NCBI GenBank assembly: GCA_022606425.2
Contig: JAHDVF020000211.1
Location: 3,410,001-3,474,000, forward strand
Direction: 5' to 3'
Source of the DNA: Lepidostoma basale
Taxonomy: Eukaryota > Arthropoda > Insecta > Trichoptera > Lepidostomatidae
DNA: 64,000 nucleotides
Notes under the pieces: model-generated
Told to the model about the DNA's origin: nothing
Database searches by the model: none
What the model saw: the letters and a program-made list of their open reading frames with translations, nothing else
In this document: piece after piece, positions 20,616 through 30,711 of the stretch
Position numbering within the stretch: the stretch's first letter is position 1
Layout of the letters: each line of letters begins with the position of its first letter
Made by a program: the position numbers and the translations under genes

Positions 20616-20619
20616 TAAC

Positions 20620-21002
20620 GGTGGTCGCGGTGGCTGAGGCCACTCGGTTGCGTCTGGTGCTTTCAACTGTTGTTTATCCACCATATCACCCCGCAGCGGA
20701 GGTTAAGCATTTTAAAATAAAGCATGATTAACAATGATTATTGTTGACAGTTCTAAGAAAATTATACCTAAGTAACAGCAACGTGATTTTATCGCATTTA
20801 CAAACGTTTTAATCCCACTGGCATTGATGAGGGTTTGACAGTCGAAAATTGGTGTTTACGTACTCATAATAATATGTGTTTATCTTTTGTTTATCAACGA
20901 TAATTTTATGGCTTTCTATTTTAAGGATTCGTAGAATATTTGTGTGTTAAATGTAATGTTTCGTGGAATTTATTTCAACAAATGATCGTGTCCTCAAAAT
21001 AA
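20620..21002. other. No recognisable feature
   Basis: The first 90 bp are of balanced composition and adjoin the Harbinger-like element; the rest is AT-rich. Nothing supported. Confidence 0.4.
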
Positions 21003-21122
21003 AGTAATTATTAAATAAAACAATTTTTTTTTAAATTGCTTACACTTTTGTCTTTATTTCAACAGCGACCGGTTTTGCCAGGCTCGCTGGCATCGACAGA
21101 CTGGTCTGTCGATGCCAGCGTC
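21003..21122. repeat. P1 element, right arm truncated
   Basis: The left arm is complete to CGACAGACTGG. The right arm stops after GTCTGTCGATGCCAGCG and jumps straight into the P1 flank AACTTCCATCAAGAGATTTC, so most of the right arm is deleted. Confidence 0.75.
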
Positions 21123-21317
21123 AACTTCCATCAAGAGATTTCAGTAAAATCATTTGATTATCGCAAAAATAAGGCTTAATTAAATCATTCCATTCAAAAT
21201 TCATTTTATTTTTTATAGAGTTTTATATCATTGCCCGTGCAGTAGTGAACATCATTTCATGTCTCGTGTTATTTTTCAGTTTAAATATTACATTTATAAA
21301 TTTAAAAAATAATTCGT

Positions 21318-21380
21318 TGATTATATCCCAAAAACTAGCAAAGATGTTAGACTTGCTGCAAACCAGTCCCTAGGATTGAA
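21318..21380 (+). repeat. Repeat family R fragment
   Basis: AAAAACTAGCAAAGATGTTA and TTGCTGCAAACCAGTCCC match part of family R at 18174-18275 and 29535-29640. Confidence 0.45.
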
Positions 21381-21544
21381 TATAGAGATCAAAAAAGGGT
21401 TGCATATTGTTAATTTGGTATTTTATTGCTACTAAAATAATTACGCTAAACTTCAAATTTAATTATTGATTTCGTAGCCCATTGTACTTAACCTTGTGAT
21501 CTCAGAACGAGTTTATAGGGTTAAGTTGAATATTCACTTGATTT

Positions 21545-21697
21545 ATAACTGTTATCTGTAAATAACTGTTATCTGTAAATAACTGTTATCTGTAAATAAC
21601 TGTTATCTGTAAATAACTGTTATCTGTAAATAACTGTTATCTGTAAATAACTGTTATCGGTAAATAACTGTTATCGGTAAATAACCGTTATCTGTAA
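21545..21697. repeat. 17-bp tandem array, 9 units
   Basis: The unit is ATAACTGTTATCTGTAA. Units 1-6 are identical, units 7 and 8 share a T-to-G change (ATCGGTAA), and unit 9 has ATAACCG. The order suggests stepwise slippage. Confidence 0.95.
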
Positions 21698-21699
21698 AT

Positions 21700-22889
21700 T
21701 GCTGTTTTTTTTTTTTTTTCTAATCCAGCCCTCGCTGTTCTCGTGAGAGTCCCGATTCGAACGTCGCGTCCCGCCATCGATAGTTCGTTATTTTCAACTC
21801 TCACATCCTCCAGTTGTGATTGCGATTATTTGTTCCACCCACCTCTTGCTCGCCCGACCCGACCCCCGGCCACCTATGCACCCCTGCCCCGAAGTGCATC
21901 GTTTGCATTCGAATACCCTATTGTCAACCGTGTTAAATATATATTTTTTCCCGACAATCCTCTTTTTAGCCTTGGCCCATTTAGTTGAGTTTTGGCTCTT
22001 CTCGTATGGCGTCTACAGGACTGCCTGTCATGGGTGGCGTCTGGTGGGATCTGTTAATAGATCGGATAAAAGTACGCAAATTGTACTGTTACATAGGCGA
22101 AAATTTCAAGTAAAATAAGTGTTTTTACTATTATATATTTCTTTGTTTAATTGATTCCTTGTGATTTTGTTTATTTGAATATAAAATTACTACGATTATA
22201 GATCCTTTTTTAAAATAACGAGTTGACTTTCGAGTTGACTTTCGTTGACGAAGTATTTTTTATCTATCGTAAACATGTTTTTTCTTAAAATCAAATATTC
22301 ATTTTTTGATTGTATATGTATAATACTTGTAGTTGTATACATACCTATACCTATACGTACATAAAATAAATACCAAAAAATCTATTAAATATCATTAATT
22401 TGTTTTGGATTATATTGATTAATTTGACATTTTATTGTACTTTTATTTACATTCTGTGTTTCGAATTCGAGAAATTTTAAAAATATATAATATTTCGAGG
22501 TGTGCAGTTGTCTGTTCGTCTGTGTATTACCACATTCTATATTCAGTTTTCAAAGTAAATTAAGTACAGATCGAGTTCATGTTTTGAACCCCGGCATTAC
22601 CTTAATTCGTTTTATTATATGAATAGCTTCTATATTACCCTTGCTTTCGGAGAATGTGTAATGTAATTCTGTTTATAGACTCGTGTTCTATTTCGATTCA
22701 CTTGAAGCCGCAGAGAAATATAACTAATCTTATGTTGCAAATTTATACTCTCATTTTTGTAGAAAATAGAACCGTTTAAAAATAATTTCCAATATAATTG
22801 AATCAGTCTTTTTTTACGATTCTACAATTTTTTTTTAAATCGTAACGGAATAATAACTATAAAAGGAATACATATTGTATTTAAAGCGA
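21700..22889. other. No recognisable gene
   Basis: A moderately GC-rich patch at 21720-21900 has two overlapping plus-strand frames of 81 and 100 codons that continue into AT-rich DNA. They show no known motif. The rest is AT-rich. Confidence 0.4.
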
Positions 22890-23195
22890 ATGAATGGACA
22901 TCTTTGGAGCATCCTTTTGCTGAAGATTCGTCTCCAATTCTTCTATCTAAGACTGCTACATGTGGTGTTCCAACCATCTTCCAAATTTATGATCCATTCA
23001 TACATACTTATACAAATGATGCCGTTCACTGCAGGACAGGTCTCCCTCATACTTCTCCACACATTCTATCTTGTCCCTCCTGCATCCAGTCATCAGCATT
23101 TTTTCTTATGTCAGATCATCGTGTGGGATTTTCTTCTACTTCTATCTTCACGAGGTTTCCACTCTCTTTTTCATCTTTGGTCTACCAGTTGAGAA
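22890..23195 (-). pseudogene. Degenerate reverse-transcriptase C-terminus
   Basis: Antisense codons give RPREDRSRRKSHTMI then ADDWMQEGQDRMCGE, which resemble the GRPRKRW and the AxDR.xWRxxxE end of RTE-type polymerases. Long plus-strand frames over the same bases are the shadow of this. Many changes make the family unclear. Confidence 0.4.
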
Positions 23196-23940
23196 ATATG
23201 TCCCAATATAATATTTTCCTTACTTCTAATTTTTTTTATCTACGAACAGATAATTTCGCTTTTACCGTATTTTATTTCAAACATATATTGTGCCAAATCA
23301 AGTTATTTTACTTGCTTTACAATATGTATTCAATATTTCTACTAACAATGAAATAAAAATCTTCATTATTAATGGTAATAAGTATAATTTTATTTAACAG
23401 TTAAATGATTATAGTTAGTCATTAAGACTGTTATTATTCGATACCTGTGTAGTGTATGTTCAATCGCCTCCCGTTGTATCGCGGAACAGATGTGAGAGTG
23501 CTAAAACCTGGACGAGCGAATTTAATTCCGAAGTCGACAGTCGTTATCCCAAGGTTCTTCCGCCATTGTGTACTTTATAGGGCAATCCGCCGAATGGTCT
23601 TTTGATGATGGACAGACGCCGTGCCGTTCCCGTCTGCTGCACTCTCCCTGATGAAGACTGCCTTCTGCAGTAACTGGATTTGTTTACATCACAGTGTCCC
23701 AAATTTATTTTACCACAGCTCTTCTTTTGAAATAAAAAAAATATTCACTCCCGTCCCTCCTCGTAAATACACTTTAGTTAAAATAAATAAAACGGAAAAA
23801 TTAAGTGAACTTTTTTTTAGTTGTGTACTTATTTATTGAATTATAAGAAAGGCACGCTAATATATATATTTTTTGAAAAAAATATTAAACAATCGCAATG
23901 AGAAGGCAGAATTTGATGTACTGCCACCAATTTATTTATA
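23196..23940. other. No recognisable gene
   Basis: AT-rich except for a balanced 180-bp patch at 23455-23640. Nothing recognised. Confidence 0.4.
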
Positions 23941-23942
23941 TA

Positions 23943-24468
23943 TTAGGTAAAGCGGAAAGAAATGACAATATTTATTAATGCGACAAAAAAATATTAAAGC
24001 AAAAACTATACATTTTTCCTTTAAATTATTTGTTGTTTTCGATGATCTTTCTCCATAGATTAAGCAGTTTTTTAATACATTTTTCGTAAAATTCTGGGAG
24101 TCTCGAAATGTGACTCTAAGTGATTTCAGACTTGTTCGACATTCATCTATATTTTTTTTTTATCTCGAAGCGAATTTTCCATCGACTTAAACATGTGGTA
24201 ATCAAAAGGGGCAATATCAGGTGAATATGGTGGATGTTACAGGACTTGTAAACGTAGCTGTCGTAATTTGGTCCTACGTAATCCTTGCTGCGTATAGTTT
24301 TGCATTATCATGCTGTAAAATTCGTCTCTGATTGTACCAAAACCAAAAAATAATATCAAAGCAGAAAGATAAGATACCAATCGCGACTTGTTAACCCAAC
24401 GGTAACCGGTGGCAAACTGATTTAAATGTGACGCAACATGAAAATTGACGGTTTTTCTCTTTACCTAT
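23943..24468 (-). mobile_element. Internally deleted mariner with transposase C-terminus
   Basis: Reading the minus strand across a few stops and frameshifts gives LQHDNAKLYAARIT, then PPYSPDIAPFDYHMFKSM and ENSLRDK. These are the second and third catalytic-aspartate regions of a mariner transposase (HDNA and SPDIAPFDY). Imperfect inverted ends start TTAGGTAAAGCGGAAAG on the left and ATAGGTAAAGAGAAAA on the reversed right, with TA on both sides (23941-23942, 24469-24470). At about 526 bp it has lost the N-terminal DNA-binding half. Confidence 0.7.
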
Positions 24469-24479
24469 TATATTAATGT

Positions 24480-24713
24480 AATCGAATGATTTCACTGAAA
24501 TCTCTTCATGGAAGTTCATTTTAAATAATAATTAAATAAAACGATATTTCTTGGTGACCAGTTTTATTTAATTATAACTAACTAACTACTAAAGGGTAGG
24601 CAGAAAGAATGGACTGCCACACTTTAACCGATGCGGCACTCCATCCTTCTCCTTTCGCCCCCGCGAGAGACGCGGTGTGATGGGTTGTGAACCTCGTGGC
24701 CACATTTAATTAT
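24480..24713. repeat. P1 element split by SINE-R
   Basis: The P1 flank (ATCGAATGATTTCACTGAAA and GAAGTTCATTTTAAATAATA) leads into ATTAAATAAAACG, then a very short loop and the complementary TTTTATTTAATTAT. SINE-R (24576-24703) sits at the end of the right arm and duplicates ATTTAATTAT. Confidence 0.7.
24576..24703 (-). mobile_element. SINE-R, 5'-truncated, 10-bp TSD
   Basis: Antisense RTE-like tail, the GGTAGGCAGAAAGAATGGAC block and CCGATGCGGCACTCCATCC are present, ending in the head at GTTGTGAACCTCGTGG. ATTTAATTAT flanks it at 24566-24575 and 24704-24713. Confidence 0.85.
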
Positions 24714-25382
24714 TGTTTAATATTAATGTTTTGCAGTTTGTTATTTATAATAACTATCCCCGTACTTCCCCCAGAGCCAACATAACCCCATTATTCCCCC
24801 TCAGTACCTACCCGCAGAGGATCCGATGGGCCCATTTCGGGAACCTTTGTTTTACACTATCCTCTAGTTTAATACTACTCTCACCTACGCATGCCCGCTA
24901 AACTAATTAACTTGTCCTGAGATTTCTTTTTATGGTAGTTAATTAATTAATTTTAATTAAACACCACTCTCCGAAACTTTGAGAATTGAGAAATGTTTCA
25001 TTATAGCTCAATTATGCTGTAAGTTTGTTTGTTGGGTTTCTATTTTTATATGAAAAAAGCTATTGTTTTATATTGCATTGCAGTTAGATATATTTACATA
25101 AATTATTACAGTTGATCGCTTCTTCCTTCATTTATTTGAAGAAAATATAATTTTCGTAGACCTTTTTGGCACCCGAAGTGCTGATATTTGTAAATAGGAT
25201 TTTTAATATAATATTATTTTCATTATTTACAATGAACTTCTACCATGAGATTTCAAATAACAATATTCTTTTTTGCTGATATTTTTACTACACATCATAC
25301 ATTCACCCTGATGCACGATGGATGCTGCAACAATATATAAATTAACAAAATCAAATGTGTCGGTAATTATTTAATCTCGAAT
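24714..25382. other. No recognisable gene
   Basis: A pyrimidine-rich, more balanced patch at 24745-24900 is followed by AT-rich DNA. TTTACAATGAACTTCTACCA near 25227 resembles the P1 flank. Confidence 0.4.
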
Positions 25383-25393
25383 AATAAAATAAA

Positions 25394-25487
25394 GAAAGAG
25401 AAGGATGAAGTGCCGCATCGGTTAAAGTGCGACAGTCCATTCTTTCTGCCTACCCTTTCGGAGAGACGGCGTGATGGTTAGTTAGTT
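25394..25487 (+). mobile_element. SINE-R, 5'-truncated, 11-bp TSD
   Basis: It begins inside the body at GAAAGAGAAGGATGAAGTGC and ends GGCGTGATGGTTAGTTAG. AATAAAATAAA is duplicated at 25383-25393 and 25488-25498. The head hairpin is missing. Confidence 0.85.
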
Positions 25488-25552
25488 AATAAAATAAAAT
25501 TATTGTTTTTTGAACGATGATGTAAAATTCCATATTAAATAATTAATATGAA

Positions 25553-25720
25553 TGACTTGGGCTTGGATCTTCTGGCTTACAGAAGTTCAGCTCTAATGGC
25601 TATTCCTCTTACGTCTGTAGGAAGCATTGTTGGAATGTGATTTGGTAGTTGTTTTATGATGGGGCTAATGTATGGCCCGGAGTGTCCGTCCGAAAGAGGT
25701 CGAGGGGGGATTTAGGGTTT
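25553..25720 (+). repeat. Repeat family V copy
   Basis: CTTCTGGCTTACAGAAGTTC, GGCTATTCCTCTTACG and GGAATGTGATTTGGTAG recur in the centre of the MITE at 16800-17049 and, reversed, at 40020-40100. Identity unknown. Confidence 0.5.
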
Positions 25721-25837
25721 ATGATAAAGTCTTACATTATTGTCAAGGAATGGAAGACCAGTTAGGGTTGGGATTGTATTTATAAAAAAAGTCTGTTCCC
25801 GGGGGGAAGATAAGAGAAACAGTGCCTGAATGAAACG

Positions 25838-26055
25838 TCTGTCTTCTAGGAGTTTTATTATATTTAGGATGGAATGACACGTTTCAGCCTTCTAAAACAA
25901 ATGTTTGATAGTGGTAATGATATAATAACATTTGATAATTTCTTATATAAGAGTGAAACATGTCATTCCATCTTAAATATAATAACACTCATAGAAGACA
26001 GACGTTTTCATTCATATTTATAAAATTAATTATATTTTAAAACGTGGAGATTAAC
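25838..26055. repeat. P3 inverted-repeat element
   Basis: GAAACGTCTGTCTTCTAGGA and GAATGACACGTTTCAGCC on the left face GTGAAACATGTCATTCC and AGAAGACAGACGTTTTC on the right. The arms are about 70 bp and the loop about 60 bp. Confidence 0.75.
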
Positions 26056-26809
26056 ATGATTGCTTAGATAACATGTAATTAATGCAATATGTACGAAATA
26101 TATTTTTATATTCCTAGCGAAATATTTTGAGTTTTCTTTAACTAAATTTTACATGGAATATAAGAGTTATTAAAGTGTCTGAAAAACCTTTTATACGTTT
26201 ACGGATTGTTTAAAAAAATCTATATACATCTTAATAAAGTATTCAATAGGGAACGTTGTGAAATCTCTTTGAAATATAAATGCTATTGTAAGGAAAATAT
26301 ACTCGTAATTCATATTATATTTGTGTCAGGACCGTCGACAGTACGCCCCGTTCTCATTTAACCGGTCGTTTGCAAGTGTTTGTTTTATTTAGTTACGGCC
26401 CAGTAATTACATAAATAACGCACCGAGGGTAACTGGAGTGTTTGGGCTGCGGCGCATATTGTTTGATTAGTATCAGCGATGTATCGATTTCTCCTGTATT
26501 TTTCTACCGCGTCGCAATGACTTTTTGCCGGAATCACAAAACGTTTTGCAGCCACCCAGCATGAAGGCGGAATTATACTACCACGGGGTTCTACAGTCGA
26601 ATAATGAATTAAAATATGAGAAATAAAGTGTTCCGAAAGTACATAACCAATATAATAAAGTATCTGTCTAGTTTTTCACGGTTGACAGATATATGTTTTG
26701 TATGATTTTGGATAACAACGTGTGATTTCTCCTTCTCGACCGACGCGCGTGTATGACACGTTGAGGAATCGAGAACAGGTCAATTTTCTAGAAGTTTTAT
26801 TTTAATTTA
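26056..26809. other. No recognisable gene
   Basis: AT-rich, with a balanced segment at 26330-26560 that has no recognisable frame. A P3 remnant (GAATGACATATTTCGCC) follows at 26812-26830. Confidence 0.4.
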
Positions 26810-26858
26810 TGGGAATGACATATTTCGCCTTTCTGATGCATCATTTTAGTATCTTTAT

Positions 26859-27026
26859 AACTAATTAACTAACCATCACGCCGTCTCCCCGAAAGGGTAG
26901 GCAGAAAGAATGGACTGTCACACTTTTACTGATGCGGCACTCCATCCTTCTCTTTTCGCCCCGCGGGAGACGCGGTGTGATGGGTTGCGAACCTCATCGC
27001 CACCAATAGGCATCTCAAATCTTATC
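26859..27026 (-). mobile_element. SINE-R, nearly complete, 13-bp TSD
   Basis: From the reversed tail it runs through the body and the GC-rich head to CCACCAATAGGCATCTC. TTAGTATCTTTAT is present at 26846-26858 and 27027-27039. It inserted into a P3 remnant. Confidence 0.9.
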
Positions 27027-27139
27027 TTAGTATCTTTATTATTATTGATAAATGAGACAATTTTTAAATAAACTAGTAATAAATTGCAAATGGGATACCC
27101 GTAGGTCAACGTCCACCTGACAGGTAACACAAAAGACAG

Positions 27140-27345
27140 AGAGATCGAATCGAATCAAATCAGTTTATTAACTCGACAGACATTACAAACAACATAAATG
27201 TTTAAGAGGTCTATTGAGTACAGATGAAATATTACACAAATACAATGTAATACCAGGAATGCATGAGATATGGTTCGACATAAGGAAAACAAAATACTCT
27301 CTTAAGTCGAGAATGTACTTTCTCTCTTCTGAATGTACTTTCACT
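27140..27345 (-). mobile_element. CR1/jockey-like LINE 3' end
   Basis: The reversed tail ATCGAATCGAATCAAATCAG shows the family's TGATT-like repeat end. It continues to the antisense TTTCACTAATATGAAAG and GATCTCCGAGGAG segments, which overlap the last codons. 5'-truncated. Confidence 0.7.
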
Positions 27346-27780
27346 AATATGAAAGAAATCGATCTCCGAGGAGACTATCTGGTCTTCCACATCTCAAGAC
27401 TAAGACAACAGATCACCCGATCGAATTGAAGAAGAAGAAGAAGGATTAATTTATCAATGGAAAGAAGTACAGTTATCGTAGAAAAAAAAAACCTTATATA
27501 TATTAGAGTAGAGTATTATCGCCCCTATACTATTGGGGCGTGCAGGTGGCAGCGGAAAAAAAGGATTTGTAAATTTAGTCAACGCTAGTTAACCTTCCAT
27601 AAATTCGCTAAGCATTAGCAAAGTGCAACCCAGTGGCGGGTGTGGCTGCAGCCCGGTTGCAGTGGCGGCGTCTATTTCGTAGTTATCATATAAAATGATT
27701 TTTAAAACGAATCTGTTATAGAACACTTTTATTATACGGATGACGATTTTAGTCGCAACAGCTGTCGACCTCAACCTTGT
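27346..27780. other. Mostly unassigned; LINE-tail-like GAAGAAGAAG at 27428-27445
   Basis: CGATCGAATTGAAGAAGAAG resembles the end of the type gamma and zeta LINE tails. A balanced patch at 27625-27780 has no recognised content. Confidence 0.35.
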
Positions 27781-28020
27781 CGACCTTCACGGCCGGGTGG
27801 TAAGTGCATTGACTGCCACCCCGAAAGTTCCGGATTCGATTCCCGGGGAGGGCAGTGTGATTGTCACACTGTCTTTGGTCTGGTGTAGAATTCACGTGAC
27901 AATAAAATGGCTATAGATTAGCTACCCATCACATCTCACGAGAATCACTGTGATAGCTATAATACCCTTTACATGGATTTGGCTCATGCTGTCATGATGT
28001 AAAGAGCGATTTAACAAAAT
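27781..28020 (+). mobile_element. tRNA-derived SINE, tail type A
   Basis: Box A-like CGGCCGGGTGG and box B-like GGATTCGATTCCC, the common body and the ATGCTGTCATGATGTAAAG 3' end are all present. It abuts P2 sequence with no visible spacer. Confidence 0.85.
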
Positions 28021-28122
28021 TGGTTGGCGAACTAGCTGTCGCGACAATCTCATAAAAGTGAATTGTGATACTTATTATCATAGTGTTTCGGCCAAAACAT
28101 AAGATTATCTAAAATTAAATGT
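28021..28122 (+). repeat. P2 family right-hand fragment
   Basis: It starts inside stem II at TTGGTTGGCGAAC, then AGCTGTCGCGACAAT and the terminal block TGTTTCGGCCAAAACAT. The GAAAC box is mutated to GAACT. Confidence 0.65.
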
Positions 28123-28199
28123 TCTAATTGTTTATAAATTTTTGTTTCAAGAAAATCTATCCTCAAACAAAGTGTTAACTTATTAATATTTAAATATTT

Positions 28200-28600
28200 T
28201 CTGAGGGTTTATACAGTGGGGTAGCCAGTGGCGTATATGTAGGATTTATAGATAGGCAGGCCCGTGTACTTTAACATTTCATTTAGCAAGTCTCGAGGAA
28301 ATCTCACGTAGCCCCACTGCGGGGCCGTGTCCGAATTGCTCGTCGCGTGTCGGGGCCCCGGGAAATAATAGACACTTGCCCCCGCTAATGAGACTTGTTC
28401 GCGAACATTTAACTGCGATAGTCTGGAGACGGCCGCCTCCCGCCCCCCGCCCCCCGCGCTCCCAAGACGGGCCGAGTGTGACACTCTGGACGAGCGCCGG
28501 GCGGCTCTAGGCCGGGGTAGTGTACTCGTTAGTTAAAGTAATTACCGCCGGCCTCACCCCTCGCAAGGCGGCGGGCCCCCGCGTATGTGGAAATGAGAGA
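28200..28600. other. CpG-rich islet, largest in the window
   Basis: From about 28290 to 28580 the sequence is GC- and CpG-rich, with runs such as CCGCCCCCCGCCCCCCGCG. A CAGTGGCGTA string at 28226, a common hAT-type terminus, lies just before it. No frame is convincing. Confidence 0.45.
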
Positions 28601-28650
28601 CTTACAGACCCGACATTCGAAAATTAAAATTATGTAGTCGTACCTTAAAT

Positions 28651-28690
28651 ACGGCCTTTGTGGCAGAGTGGCAACAGCAGTTTTTTCAAA
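28651..28690 (+). mobile_element. tRNA-derived SINE head fragment
   Basis: GGCCTTTGTGGCAGAGTGGC is the start of the tRNA-like SINE with box A. It breaks off before box B. Confidence 0.55.
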
Positions 28691-28790
28691 CTGAGGCTCT
28701 ATTGAGAACCCTATGTTCTGGAGCAAATAGGTCTTTTTGTTCCTGATAATTACCTGCGACAGCGCCGACATCAATTGTTCTTTGCTCCGT

Positions 28791-29035
28791 CACGCAGAAC
28801 CAACCTACCTTTGGTGATGCCAGTAGAGGCCGTATTCATAAAAAAAGATTACAAATTCTGGAAAGAGTACTGCCTCACTGACGTCGACATATTTGGGTTC
28901 CTTCTGATATGTATGATTTTGGTTTCATATTGTTTTATCTAATCTTTGTAACACCGTTTTGTGTCCAAATGAGTCGCCTAAATGTTTTTCGTTTGTTATG
29001 TCTCATTTGTGTATTATGTATTATATAAATAAATA
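28791..29035 (+). mobile_element. CR1/jockey-like LINE 3' end, subfamily Q
   Basis: The frame RRTNLPLVMPVEAVFIKKDY followed by FWKEYCLTDVDIFGFL links the family motif to the subfamily Q C-terminus, also seen at 53232-53480 on the minus strand. The copy ends in an ATAAATAAATAAA tail. Confidence 0.7.
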
Positions 29036-29044
29036 AAAAGTAAA

Positions 29045-29118
29045 AAAATGACTCCCAGAAACAACCTGCCTCTGGTGACACCGGTGGGAAGAGCAATTAG
29101 TATTTTGATCAATCAGTA
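29045..29118 (+). mobile_element. CR1/jockey-like LINE fragment
   Basis: It encodes NNLPLVTPVGRAISI and then breaks off. It sits between two longer copies of the same family in the same orientation. Confidence 0.55.
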
Positions 29119-29138
29119 GATATTTCGAGAACTCGGTC

Positions 29139-29328
29139 GTGCTGGAAGATGTTGGTATTTTCGGCCCTGAAAGATATTTCAGACATCACAGATTGTTTTA
29201 CCTACTAGCCGCCAGAACCAACCTGTTTCTGGTGACACCGGTAGGAAGAGCAATTAGTCTGTTGAACACGGTCGCGGAGATCGACGTCTTTCACATTATT
29301 GAAAGTACGTTCAGAACTCAAATACAGT
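29139..29328 (+). mobile_element. CR1/jockey-like LINE C-terminus, best preserved frame
   Basis: An open frame reads LEDVGIFGPERYFRHHRLFY, then AARTNLFLVTPVGRAISLLN and EIDVFHIIESTFRTQIQ before a stop. These residues follow the catalytic region in CR1/jockey-class polymerases and include no catalytic residue. The stop is followed directly by a pogo-type terminus. Confidence 0.65.
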
Positions 29329-29390
29329 AAAACCTCGATATAATGAACTTCGGATATAACAGACTAAAAATCCGGTCAAATTAAAAAAAA
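29326..29390 (+). mobile_element. pogo/Tc1-type terminus
   Basis: ACAGTAAAACCTCGATATAA is the typical start of pogo/Tigger-like elements. It is cut after about 60 bp and followed by a SINE-B tail. Confidence 0.6.
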
Positions 29391-29401
29391 ATAAAAGTAT
29401 T

Positions 29402-29522
29402 ATGGTTGAATTCTAGTGACAATAAAAATAGCGATATACTAGTTACCTTTTGCATGTCACATGAATCAATAATAATAAAAAGTTGTATACAGTAATTGGG
29501 TTTAAATATCCTGTTGTATACG
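29402..29522 (+). mobile_element. SINE-B 3' half
   Basis: GAATTCTAGTGACAATAAAA starts the body. The 3' stem-loop TGTATACAGTAATTGGG with CCTGTTGTATACG closes it. The head is missing. Confidence 0.75.
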
Positions 29523-29534
29523 AGTATATAAATG

Positions 29535-29640
29535 TAGCAAAAAACGGGAAACTACCACATTAAAAAGGCACCAGTGGAATCTTAAGAACCAGCAAAAATG
29601 TTTCACTTTGCTGCAATCCAATTCCTGAGATATTCAGTTT
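29535..29640 (+). repeat. Repeat family R copy
   Basis: CGGGAAACTACCACATTAAA, AAGAACCAGCAAAAATG and TTTGCTGCAATCCAATTCC match 18174-18275. Confidence 0.55.
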
Positions 29641-30711
29641 ATGCGGTTTCCAACTTAAAAGGTCCACACACCGTAATGGTAAAATATATGAACAATTAGT
29701 CGAGGAACGCTTCCTTCTTCAGTGAAATTTTTAAGGAGTACGTGTGTGCAGTTCGATATGTGCTTGTGATAAAATAATATTTTTCACAATTAATTCGAAT
29801 GTAAATCTATAATAAAAATTGACGAATAATATGGAAGTCCTGTTTAAATCATTTGATTACAGTTGAATGTTAAATTGATTGTCAATATATTATAATACCC
29901 TAATTAGCAACAATAAAAACATTTGGTGTTATGCCAAATCAAATCGAATCATATGAAACTATCTTATTAACACAATGAAACTTCCAAAAACATACGATTT
30001 CTTCAATTTCATCAACGGAGTTTTTCGTCAATATCAATGGTTAAAATGTCTATTTTTTGACATATCAAAATGTTTTTTATACAAAATAATATGCAATCTA
30101 TTGAACGCATTTACCGCGTAAAAATATTATTTAGTGTAGGTAAGTTTGTGCGATTCTTTTGGGAATATCACATATTTTGTTCGTAAATGTTTAAGATTTC
30201 AATATATATTTAACTCTTTTGAATCTTTAAACAGTATGAAGTTAATATTAAAGCTAATTATCCCTTTGTTGTTGCCATAATCTTGATATCACTAAATTCG
30301 TTGCGAGAAAAAAGTTAGATTTTATTTAACACACGAAGAATTGCAACTTTCTAGCATTAGCAACACGTAGACACGGAGGGTGAATAACTTTAGTTTGTGG
30401 AACACATAAATTGTCTAGACGTGTTTTTAATATCGAGATTACTTAGCATCGTCTTATTTCTTCATATTGTATCTTCATTTCAAGTTATACGAAAGTAATG
30501 AAAATTCCAGCGGAGTGTGATAACGGACAGACGGTGGATATACGGTGGATTTACTTGTGATGGAACTGATTCCACTGACATTGATTAAATTTCACCCATA
30601 TTAAATAACCGATCGTATCTTACTAAATCCAAGAAGCAGGCAGCCAGGATGGACCGCCACATTGTTTTACAATCTAAATACAAGAAATCTACTTATTATT
30701 TGTATTCTCAA
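29641..30711. other. AT-rich stretch, no gene seen
   Basis: Neither strand has a recognisable frame or family match. A short RTE-alpha-like AGGATGGACCGCCACATTG lies near 30646. Confidence 0.4.

Noticed and set aside
21545..21697. CRISPR-like array
   Set aside because: Directly adjac17-bp tandem units without spacers, in a eukaryotic context.
21743..22118. Plus-strand frames of 81 and 100 codons as an exon
   Set aside because: They run from a GC-rich patch into AT-rich DNA with hydrophobic codons and have no recognisable domain.
22875..23356. Two long plus-strand frames (105 and 150 codons)
   Set aside because: They are antisense to a degenerate LINE polymerase C-terminus, which explains their length.
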